Assembly: GCA_905203455.1 (NCBI GenBank)
Contig: CAJKVX010000005.1
Span: 1 to 27,411 of the forward strand
Direction of reading: 5' to 3'
Length of the DNA: 27,411 nt
DNA from: an uncultured Eubacteriales bacterium
GTDB taxonomy: Bacteria > Bacillota > Clostridia > Christensenellales > UBA1242
Each line of letters opens with the position of its first letter. The stretch's first letter is position 1. The notes beneath the pieces are model-generated. The model searched no databases and was not told where the DNA came from. It saw only the letters and a program-made list of their open reading frames with translations. Below, piece after piece: positions 21,055 through 27,411 of this stretch. The position numbers and the translations under genes are program-made.

Positions 21055-23838
21055 TTGGGCAAGTATAAAGACAGACAACAATTTAAGTCAAAGTTTCAAG
21101 CAAAGCAATGGGTGGGGGTTGTTTTAATAACCCTTGGCATTGTTGGGTTCATTTTATCATGCATAACCAATTTTGTTATTGGAAAATTTTTGTTAGGTGC
21201 GTTTGGAATTTTATCATATCCAATATTCCTTTCTTGCATTTTGTTTGGCGTTGCAATGGTGATGAATCTAGTTTTTAAAGGGGATAGAAAGTTAGCAGCA
21301 TATATTATTAGTTTGTTAGGTTTACTTGTTTGTTTGTTGCATTCAATTTTCAGTGCTAATGCTTTAAATACTTTGTCATTCGGTGAATATTTATCAACTT
21401 GTTATTCAATGCAAAATGGGGTAACTGTTGGTGGGGTTATTATTGGCCTAATTTGCAACATTGTTAGTGTTGTATTGGGCGGAGTTGGAACCTGCATTTT
21501 CTTTGGAATTGTGTTGGTTGTTGTTGGTGGTTTTGCTGTTGATTATATTATTTACAGCAAAAATCAAACTGAGCTTACAACTAAAAACCAAATAAGGCTT
21601 GATGAAAATGAAGAAGAAACTTCTTCAAATTTTGAGGCAATTCCTGAAGAAGAATTTATGTCAACAAAATTAAATGAGCCTGAGGAAATTGAAGAAACCC
21701 AAAACGAAGAAGATGAACAGGAAAATGCAAAAACTCTTCTTTTTGGTTTACGAAATGAAAATGATTTTAGCGCAAAAGAACCTGAATCAAGGCAAAAAAG
21801 TGCGAAAGAAATTTTGTTTGGTGAAAAAGCAGTGCCAAACATTTATAACTCAACTGATGAAGAAAGGCGTGCGTGGCTTGAAGCAAACCCAGCAACCACA
21901 TCAAAAACCCAAAGCACTGAAAATGTTTTTGGCTCAAGGTTTTCAAATTCAAGGTTTAATGATGTTGATGATGAAGAAGAGCAGAATGCAAGAATGTCTG
22001 CTTCTCAAAGATTGTTTGGTAACAGAACACAAGAAAAAGAAGAAGAAACCATTGATAAGTCAAAGGCTATGGATATTTTGGGGCTTGGAAGGCAGAACGA
22101 GCAACAAAATGTAAGTCAAGCCAGAAGGGGAATTTCTTCTTTTGGAGATGATTTGTTTGATGATGAAAAGCCAGAAGAGCAAAACACACGGGCAAGGTCA
22201 ATTTCAAACTTTAACACAGATTTGACAATAAATGAAAATGAACCAAGGCAAAGTGAACAAAATATACTTTCAAGGCAAAGAAGTGAAAGAACGGCAAGGC
22301 CAAGAGCAGAGCAAACTGAAATTGGTCAAGTTGCAAAACCAACAACACCTATAAAACAAGTTGTTAAAGACATTAAATATAATCCACCACCTGTAACGCT
22401 TTTGAAAGAAAATAAAGAAGACACAAGTAAATATGTTAAAAATTATGAGGAAAATGCCCGCATAATTGAAGAAAAACTTGAAACCTTTAAAATTCCTGTG
22501 AAGGTTGTTGGGGTTGTTAGAGGGCCAACTGTTACAAGATATGAACTGACAATGCCTTCAGGCATTCCTGTTAAGAAAATTTTGAATTATGACAGTGACC
22601 TTGCAATGGCACTTCGTTCAAAAGCAGGAGTAAGAATTGAAGCACCAATCCTTGGCAAAAATGCAGTGGGAATTGAAGTTCCTAATGACCCACGAAGCAT
22701 GGTATCATTCAGGGAATTGGTTGAAAGCAAAGAGTTTGCCTTATCAACGGCAACGCTTCCTGTTGCAATTGGTAAAAATATTAGTGGTGAAGTTGTTGTT
22801 AAAAGCCTTGCAAAAATGGTTCACTTGCTTGTTGCGGGGTCAACAGGTTCAGGTAAATCAGTGTTCTTGCACAGTTTAATTATGAGTTTAATGTTTAAAA
22901 TGTCGCCAGAGCAGTTAAGGTTTATTATGATTGACCCTAAAAGAGTTGAGTTTTCAAGATACAAGGGCATGCCACACATGATGCTTTCAGATGTTGTAAG
23001 TGATGCTGAAAAAGCAGTTAATTCTCTATCTTGGGCAGTTAAAGAAATGGAAAGAAGGTATAAACTTCTTGAAGAATATAAATGTCAAAAACTAGAAATT
23101 TTCAATCAGTGTGAAGCCGTTAAAAATGGCGAACAAAAGAAACTGCCTTATATTGTTATTGTTGTTGATGAACTTGCAGAACTTATGGGGGTTGCAAAGC
23201 GTGAGGTTGAAGAAAGAATAAGAAGAATTTCTCAACTTGGCCGTGCAAGTGGAATTCACTTGGTGCTTGCAACTCAAAGACCATCAGTTGAAGTTGTAAC
23301 AGGAACAATAAAAACAAATCTTCCAAGCAGAATTGCGTTTGCACTTGCAAGTTTTATTGATAGCAAAACTATTCTTGATGAGCCAGGTGCTGAAAAACTT
23401 CTTGGTCAGGGTGATATGCTGTTTGCTCCGCAAGAAAGCAACACTCCAACAAGACTTCAAGGGGCATACATTAGTGATGAAGAAATAGAAAGGTGCATTG
23501 AATATATTAAAAATAATAACGAATGCAATTATGACCTTGAAGTTGAAAAAGAAATATATGCTTCAAAAGAAGAGCAAAATCAGGCTTCTGGGCAAACAAA
23601 TGAAGACCATTCTGACCAAATGGACGAACTTTTGCCACAGGCTTTAAAATTTTTTATTGAAAGTGGAAAGGGCTCAATAACAATGGTTCAAAGAAGGTTT
23701 TATGTTGGCTATTCAAGGGCAGCAAGAATTGTTGACCAAATGGAATTAAGGGGATACATCAGCCCAGCCGAAGGCAGCAAAAACAGAGACATTCTTATAA
23801 CAATGGACCAATTTAAAGAAATTTTTGGTGATGTGTAA
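21055..23838 (+). CDS. ftsK: DNA translocase FtsK/SpoIIIE
   Basis: 927 residues from the TTG at 21055, 8 bases after AGGAG (21042-21046); an upstream TTG (21028) overlaps the M16 gene and has no Shine-Dalgarno. FtsK pumps chromosomal DNA through the division septum. N-terminal membrane region of four helices (~20-165), then a long acidic disordered linker (~175-440) with recurring LFG motifs. The FtsK motor begins near 455 with Walker A GSTGSGKS (595-602), FIMIDPKRVEF, VVDELAELMG (Walker B), RASGIHLVLATQRPSV and NLPSRIAFAL. A C-terminal gamma winged helix (GSITMVQRRFYVGYSRAARI) normally reads KOPS/SRS DNA signals. Stop overlaps the rimO start. Confidence 0.96.
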   Translation: MGKYKDRQQFKSKFQAKQWVGVVLITLGIVGFILSCITNFVIGKFLLGAFGILSYPIFLSCILFGVAMVMNLVFKGDRKLAAYIISLLGLLVCLLHSIFSANALNTLSFGEYLSTCYSMQNGVTVGGVIIGLICNIVSVVLGGVGTCIFFGIVLVVVGGFAVDYIIYSKNQTELTTKNQIRLDENEEETSSNFEAIPEEEFMSTKLNEPEEIEETQNEEDEQENAKTLLFGLRNENDFSAKEPESRQKSAKEILFGEKAVPNIYNSTDEERRAWLEANPATTSKTQSTENVFGSRFSNSRFNDVDDEEEQNARMSASQRLFGNRTQEKEEETIDKSKAMDILGLGRQNEQQNVSQARRGISSFGDDLFDDEKPEEQNTRARSISNFNTDLTINENEPRQSEQNILSRQRSERTARPRAEQTEIGQVAKPTTPIKQVVKDIKYNPPPVTLLKENKEDTSKYVKNYEENARIIEEKLETFKIPVKVVGVVRGPTVTRYELTMPSGIPVKKILNYDSDLAMALRSKAGVRIEAPILGKNAVGIEVPNDPRSMVSFRELVESKEFALSTATLPVAIGKNISGEVVVKSLAKMVHLLVAGSTGSGKSVFLHSLIMSLMFKMSPEQLRFIMIDPKRVEFSRYKGMPHMMLSDVVSDAEKAVNSLSWAVKEMERRYKLLEEYKCQKLEIFNQCEAVKNGEQKKLPYIVIVVDELAELMGVAKREVEERIRRISQLGRASGIHLVLATQRPSVEVVTGTIKTNLPSRIAFALASFIDSKTILDEPGAEKLLGQGDMLFAPQESNTPTRLQGAYISDEEIERCIEYIKNNNECNYDLEVEKEIYASKEEQNQASGQTNEDHSDQMDELLPQALKFFIESGKGSITMVQRRFYVGYSRAARIVDQMELRGYISPAEGSKNRDILITMDQFKEIFGDV

Positions 23839-25178
23839 TGGAAAAACTGACAGATAAACTTATTGGTGTTATCTCTTTAGGTTGTGATAAAAACAGGGTA
23901 GACACCGAAATAATGCTAACATATTTGCAAAATGCGGGGTTTAAATTTACAAGCGACCCCAAAAAGGCAAACATAATTATAATTAACACCTGCGCCTTTA
24001 TTGAAAGAGCAAGAAAAGAGGCTCTTGACACTATTGAAGAAATGCTTAAATTTAAGCAAAAAGGCAGTTGTGAAAAAATAATTGTAACGGGGTGTATGCC
24101 TCAAAAATATTTGCCACAACTTAAAAAAGAATTCCCAGAAGTTAATGCATTTGTGGGAATAGACAATTATCCAGACATTGTTCAAATTATAAGTGAGGTT
24201 TATTCAACTAAAAAAAGATTAAGTTTTTGTGGCAATGCTGACACTATCCCTCATATTGAAAACAGATTAATAACAACGCCAAATCACTTTGCTTATCTTA
24301 AAATTGCTGATGGGTGTGAAAATTATTGTTCATTTTGCACCATTCCTTACATAAGAGGGAAATATAGGTCAAAACCAGAAGACCAAATTTTAAGTGAGGC
24401 TAAATCATTAGTTTTAAATGGGGCAAAAGAACTTATTCTTGTTGCACAAGATGTAACAAAATATGGCACAGATATTTTTGGAAAACCTGCACTTGTTGAC
24501 CTTATTAAAAAGTTATCTAAAATTAAAGATTTAAAATGGATAAGGTTGCTTTATTGTTATCCTGAACTTGTAACAGATGAACTGTTAAATGAAATGGTAA
24601 AAAATCCAAAACTTTGTAATTATTTAGACATTCCGTTTCAACATGTGTCAAACAATATGTTAAGATTAATGAACAGGCATATTGATAAAGAGGGCATTAT
24701 TAGGCTGGTTGAAAAAATTAACAATTTGCCTGAAAAAATAGCAATACGAACAACATTTATGGTTGGGTTTCCAGGTGAAACAGAGCAAGACCATAAGGAA
24801 ATGTGCGAATTTGTTAAAAAATATAACTTAACGCATACTGGGTTTTTTGAATATTCAAAAGAAGATGGCACTGTTGCTGCAAAAATGCCTAATCAGGTTG
24901 ACAAAAAAACCAAGAAACAAAGGCTGTTAAACTTAATTAATATTGCTGAAAAGCAACAAAAGGCAAATCTTAGGAAACTTGTTGGCAAAACTGTTGATGT
25001 TATTTATGAAGGAATTGATTTTGACAAAAAGTTGTTTTACGGAAGGTCTCAGTTTCAGGCGCCTGAGGTTGATAACATAATTTATTTCAAATCAAAAGAT
25101 TTTGTGGATATTGGGGAAATTTATAAAGTTAAAATTACCAAAGTTTTTGGTGATGATTTAAAAGGAGAAAAAGTATGA
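23838..25178 (+). CDS. rimO: Ribosomal protein S12 methylthiotransferase RimO
   Basis: 446 residues. Radical-SAM enzyme that methylthiolates a conserved Asp of ribosomal protein S12. The N-terminal cluster cysteines are C16 (SLGCDKNRVDTE, the RimO-type signature), C52 (NTCAFI) and C86 (TGCMPQ). The radical-SAM triad is C160-x3-C164-x2-C167 (DGCENYCSFCTIPYIRG). The C-terminal ~65 residues form the TRAM domain (GKTVDVIYEGIDFD...YGRSQFQAPEVD). RimO rather than MiaB is favoured by the SLGCxKNxVDxE start and GKYRS after the triad. ATG overlaps the ftsK TAA by one base; its TGA overlaps pgsA in ATGA. Confidence 0.95.
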   Translation: MEKLTDKLIGVISLGCDKNRVDTEIMLTYLQNAGFKFTSDPKKANIIIINTCAFIERARKEALDTIEEMLKFKQKGSCEKIIVTGCMPQKYLPQLKKEFPEVNAFVGIDNYPDIVQIISEVYSTKKRLSFCGNADTIPHIENRLITTPNHFAYLKIADGCENYCSFCTIPYIRGKYRSKPEDQILSEAKSLVLNGAKELILVAQDVTKYGTDIFGKPALVDLIKKLSKIKDLKWIRLLYCYPELVTDELLNEMVKNPKLCNYLDIPFQHVSNNMLRLMNRHIDKEGIIRLVEKINNLPEKIAIRTTFMVGFPGETEQDHKEMCEFVKKYNLTHTGFFEYSKEDGTVAAKMPNQVDKKTKKQRLLNLINIAEKQQKANLRKLVGKTVDVIYEGIDFDKKLFYGRSQFQAPEVDNIIYFKSKDFVDIGEIYKVKITKVFGDDLKGEKV

Positions 25179-25870
25179 ACTTACCAAACAAACTAACCAT
25201 TTCAAGAATAATTTGCACGCCTTTAATGGTGCTGTTCTTTTTGCTTCCTATTCCTTTCGGAATTGGAGTTTTTATTGCACTTGCCATTTATATTGCTGCT
25301 TGTTTTACAGATTTGTTTGATGGCAAAATAGCAAGAAAATATAACCTTGTTACCGATTTTGGAAAATTTAGTGACCAAATTGCAGATAAATTTTTAACAA
25401 CTTCTGCTCTAATTTTGGTTCTTTTTAGTTCAATAACTTATAATTGGCTTGCTGCTTTAATTATTTTAATTGTTGTTTTAAGAGATATTTTAGTTTCGGG
25501 CATAAGAATGCTTGCAGCCAAAAATGGAACAGTTATTGCTGCTGACATTTATGGCAAAATAAAATCATTTGTTCTTGATGTTGCTTGCATGGTTTGTATG
25601 CTTTATTTAGGGCTCGCTTCAATATTTGGCAATGCAGTTGATTTTATAAGAATAATTGGCATTATTGGTGTGATTGCTGGCGCTGTTCTTGCATTAATTT
25701 CTTGCATTAATTACACAGTTAATGCTAAGGATTTAATTCTTGAAAGCCTTAATGATAAGAAACCAGAAAATAAAGAAACAGCAAAAACTGATAACACAGA
25801 AGAGAATAATAAACCAGAACAAGTTGCAGAAGAAAAAACTGAAACTGAAACTGAAACTAAAAACAAATAA
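25175..25870 (+). CDS. pgsA: CDP-diacylglycerol-glycerol-3-phosphate 3-phosphatidyltransferase, with extra tail
   Basis: 231 residues. PgsA makes phosphatidylglycerol-phosphate from CDP-diacylglycerol, the committed step to phosphatidylglycerol and cardiolipin. The CDP-alcohol phosphotransferase motif is complete: D49-G50, A53-R54, G63, D67 and D71 (DG-x2-AR-x8-G-x3-D-x3-D). N-terminal NKLTISRIICTPLMV is typical of PgsA. About six membrane helices end near 187. A hydrophilic Glu/Lys/Thr/Asn-rich tail of ~40 residues follows; most PgsA proteins are ~180-200 residues. The start overlaps rimO by 4 bases (ATGA). The pgsA-recA-rny order is a common Firmicutes arrangement. Confidence 0.95.
   Translation: MNLPNKLTISRIICTPLMVLFFLLPIPFGIGVFIALAIYIAACFTDLFDGKIARKYNLVTDFGKFSDQIADKFLTTSALILVLFSSITYNWLAALIILIVVLRDILVSGIRMLAAKNGTVIAADIYGKIKSFVLDVACMVCMLYLGLASIFGNAVDFIRIIGIIGVIAGAVLALISCINYTVNAKDLILESLNDKKPENKETAKTDNTEENNKPEQVAEEKTETETETKNK
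25835..25858 (+). repeat. Short tandem repeat in the pgsA tail
   Basis: GAAACT occurs three times in succession (25841-25858), preceded by an imperfect AAAACT (25835-25840), encoding alternating Glu-Thr. Expansion or contraction would keep frame because the unit is six bases. Confidence 0.85.
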
Positions 25871-25884
25871 AAGTAAAATTTACA

Positions 25885-25906
25885 AAACATTTGTTTGAAA
25901 ATGTTT
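25885..25906. promoter_or_regulatory. Inverted repeat touching the recA -35, possible operator
   Basis: AAACATTT (25885-25892) and AAATGTTT (25899-25906) are perfect inverted copies six bases apart; the right arm overlaps the recA -35 (TTGCAA, 25905-25910). No T-run follows directly, so a terminator is less likely than a protein site. It does not match the Bacillus-type SOS box (GAACnnnnGTTC). Confidence 0.4.
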
Positions 25907-25933
25907 GCAATTTTGTTGTGTGTGTATTATAAT
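25905..25933 (+). promoter_or_regulatory. Promoter of recA
   Basis: -35 TTGCAA (25905-25910), 17-base spacer, consensus -10 TATAAT (25928-25933). Start predicted near 25940, giving a ~42-base leader. Confidence 0.82.
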
Positions 25934-25981
25934 ATGGATAGTTGCAAAACTAAGGGAAAATAACTAGAAAAGGTGAATGTT

Positions 25982-26995
25982 ATGAACGATAAAGAAAAAG
26001 CATTAGAACAGGCAATTGCCCAAATTGAAAAACAATTTGGAAAAGGAAGCATAATGAAACTTGGAGATGTTAGCCATCAGGAAATTGAGGTTATTCCAAC
26101 GGGTTGTTTAACTCTTGATTTAGCCTTGGGAATTGGTGGAATGCCAAGGGGAAGAATAATTGAAATTTATGGGCCTGAATCTTCAGGTAAAACAACAGTT
26201 GCATTGCATATTATTGCTGAGGCTCAAAAAATGGGCGGAACCGCTGCGTTTATTGATGCAGAGCACGCGCTTGACCCCGTTTATGCAGCAAGACTGGGGG
26301 TTGACACAAAGAATCTTTATGTTTCTCAGCCTGACACTGGTGAGCAAGGGCTTGAAATTTGTGAGTCTTTGGTTAGAAGTGGGTCGGTTGACATTGTTGT
26401 TATTGACTCTGTTGCAGCCCTTACCCCAAAGGCTGAGATTGATGGCGAAATGGGGGATAGCCATGTTGGGTTGCAGGCAAGGCTTATGAGCCAAGCGTTA
26501 AGAAAACTTGCGGGGATAACAAGTAAAACAAAAACTTGTGTGGTGTTTATTAACCAGTTAAGAGAAAAGGTTGGGGTTATGTTTGGAAATCCTGAAACAA
26601 CCCCTGGTGGAAAGGCTTTAAAGTTTTATTCAAGCATAAGGCTTGATGTAAGAAAGGGTGAGGTTATTAAAGACGGCGCCGATAATGTTGGGGCAAGAAC
26701 AAAGATAAAAGTTGTTAAAAACAAACTTGCTCCGCCATTTAAAACTGCAGAGTTTGACATTGTTTATGGTCTTGGAATTTCAAAAGAAGGTTGCATTCTT
26801 GACCTTGCTGTTGATAATGACATTATTGTAAAAAGTGGTGCTTGGTTCTCATATAATGGTGAGAAAATTGGTCAAGGTAAGGAAAACACTAAGGCATTTT
26901 TAGCAAACAATCCTGAAATTTGTCAAAACATTGAAGAGGCTATTAAAGAGAAATTAAAATCAGGTTCAATTCACCAAACACAATCAAGTGATTAA
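25982..26995 (+). CDS. recA: Recombinase A
   Basis: 337 residues from the ATG at 25982 (AGGTG at 25971-25975); a GTG at 25973 falls inside the Shine-Dalgarno. RecA forms ATP-dependent filaments on single-stranded DNA for strand exchange and triggers the SOS response. Visible are the N-terminal QIEKQFGKGSIMKLG, Walker A GPESSGKT (64-71), FIDAEHALDP, VSQPDTGEQ, VVIDSVAAL (Walker B), the MGDSHVGLQARLMSQALRKL loop, VFINQLREKVGVMFGNPETT (L2 region) and GGKALKFYSS. The C-terminal domain ends without the long acidic tail of enterobacterial RecA. Same genetic pathway as ruvCAB and recJ at the start of the window. Confidence 0.99.
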   Translation: MNDKEKALEQAIAQIEKQFGKGSIMKLGDVSHQEIEVIPTGCLTLDLALGIGGMPRGRIIEIYGPESSGKTTVALHIIAEAQKMGGTAAFIDAEHALDPVYAARLGVDTKNLYVSQPDTGEQGLEICESLVRSGSVDIVVIDSVAALTPKAEIDGEMGDSHVGLQARLMSQALRKLAGITSKTKTCVVFINQLREKVGVMFGNPETTPGGKALKFYSSIRLDVRKGEVIKDGADNVGARTKIKVVKNKLAPPFKTAEFDIVYGLGISKEGCILDLAVDNDIIVKSGAWFSYNGEKIGQGKENTKAFLANNPEICQNIEEAIKEKLKSGSIHQTQSSD

Positions 26996-27018
26996 CTAAA
27001 TTTTTGTTTAAATTAAGT

Positions 27019-27062
27019 AAAGCAGATAGATTTTGTTTTGTCGAAATTTATCTGCTTTTTTA
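27019..27062 (+). terminator. Intrinsic terminator after recA
   Basis: AAAGCAGATA (27019-27028) pairs with TATCTGCTTT (27049-27058), and the stem continues inward with GATTT/AAATT pairs to a ~10-base loop. The T-run is 27056-27062. Confidence 0.9.
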
Positions 27063-27088
27063 TTTTAATTAACTGAATTTAAATATTC

Positions 27089-27118
27089 TTGACTTTTGTA
27101 AAATCAGTGTGTTATATT
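27089..27118 (+). promoter_or_regulatory. Promoter of rny
   Basis: -35 TTGACT (27089-27094) and -10 TATATT (27113-27118) at 18 bases, or TTATAT at 17. Start predicted near 27125, giving a leader of about 92 bases. Confidence 0.65.
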
Positions 27119-27163
27119 GATTTTGTGGTATATTAAAGTTTTATTTTTATTACTTTTAAACAT

Positions 27164-27182
27164 ATATGCCCGAATGGCATAT
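27164..27182 (+). promoter_or_regulatory. Hairpin in the rny leader
   Basis: Perfect 7-bp stem ATATGCC (27164-27170) with GGCATAT (27176-27182) and a CGAAT loop, about 22 bases before the Shine-Dalgarno. No T-run follows. Could affect stability or translation of the rny message; role unknown. Confidence 0.4.
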
Positions 27183-27216
27183 TGTAAATTTAGTTACCAT
27201 AAAAAGGAGGGTTAAA

Positions 27217-27411
27217 ATGTCAGTTGGACTTGGTGTAGCCCTTACCTTTATTGCACTAATTCTAGGTATAGTTGCTGGTTATTTTATTAATATTTTTATA
27301 TCAAAAAAGCGTGTGGGTAAGGCTCAAAATAAAGCAAATAAGCTGATTGAAGATGCTGAAAATGAAGCAAAAGCATTAAAAAAAGAAGCCGTTTTAGAGG
27401 CTAAAGAAGAG
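27217..27411 (+). CDS. rny: Ribonuclease Y, N-terminal part (cut by window end)
   Basis: The first 65 codons of RNase Y, the membrane-anchored endoribonuclease that starts much mRNA decay in Firmicutes. Seen are a single N-terminal membrane helix (~4-28: VALTFIALILGIVAGYFINI) and KKRVGKAQNKANKLIEDAE. An Ala/Glu/Lys-rich coiled coil (ENEAKALKKEAVLEAKEE) runs off the edge. The KH and HD domains that would confirm it lie outside the window. ATG follows a strong AAGGAGGG (27204-27211). Position after recA matches Bacillus and many Clostridia. Confidence 0.93.
   Translation, partial: MSVGLGVALTFIALILGIVAGYFINIFISKKRVGKAQNKANKLIEDAENEAKALKKEAVLEAKEE

Noticed and set aside
25885..25906. Reading the recA upstream palindrome as a Bacillus-type SOS box
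   Set aside because: Sequence and spacing do not match GAACnnnnGTTC; kept only as an unassigned inverted repeat.

Overview
This is an AT-rich, gene-dense stretch of a bacterial chromosome with every recognisable gene on the + strand. Gene order and families point to an uncultured, low-GC Firmicutes/Clostridia-type organism. The supporting blocks are ruvC-ruvA-ruvB-queA-tgt-yajC, secD-secF-recJ-relA, rpsO-pnp-(YlxY-like deacetylase)-(M16 protein)-ftsK-rimO-pgsA and recA-rny, all familiar in Clostridia and Bacilli. TGA is a stop codon here: it ends rimO inside an ATGA overlap. I see no insertion sequence, prophage, CRISPR array, tRNA or rRNA, and this is essentially a housekeeping region.

Layout. 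1-1117: a YraN/UPF0102 nuclease-fold protein, then rplS with its own promoter, a probable L19 leader and a strong terminator. 1118-1376: a 307-base gap after rplS that holds a curious minus-strand mini-ORF and the ruvC promoter. 1377-6323: a tightly packed run of Holliday-junction processing (ruvCAB), queuosine tRNA modification (queA, tgt) and yajC, ending in a terminator. 6324-7468: two singly transcribed small genes, a leucine-rich-repeat protein and a TIGR04086-type membrane protein. 7558-14376: secD-secF, then recJ-relA. 14492-17092: rpsO with a probable S15 leader, then pnp. 17137-18675: an unrecognised acidic 488-residue protein with one ankyrin-like repeat. 18863-25870: a polysaccharide-deacetylase-fold protein, then M16 protein-ftsK-rimO-pgsA. 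25885-27411: recA and the 5' end of rny. Promoters of the TTGACA/TATAAT type and intrinsic terminators are unusually easy to read here and divide the window into about ten transcription units.

I did not find a clearly new multi-gene system. The most interesting theme is loss of signature residues in proteins that otherwise look intact. SecD and SecF both lack the acidic membrane residues tied to proton-driven translocation. The Rel/SpoT homologue keeps its synthetase motifs but has lost the Glu-Asp pair of its hydrolase. The deacetylase-fold protein has Asn for the usual first catalytic Asp. The M16 protein has no HxxEH zinc motif. Further points are two unrelated gene pairs joined by the same 11-base overlap, repeated LFG motifs in the FtsK linker, and several transcripts with very short predicted leaders. 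Two accessory genes also have their stop codon inside the terminator loop. All calls come from reading the sequence; no database search was possible.
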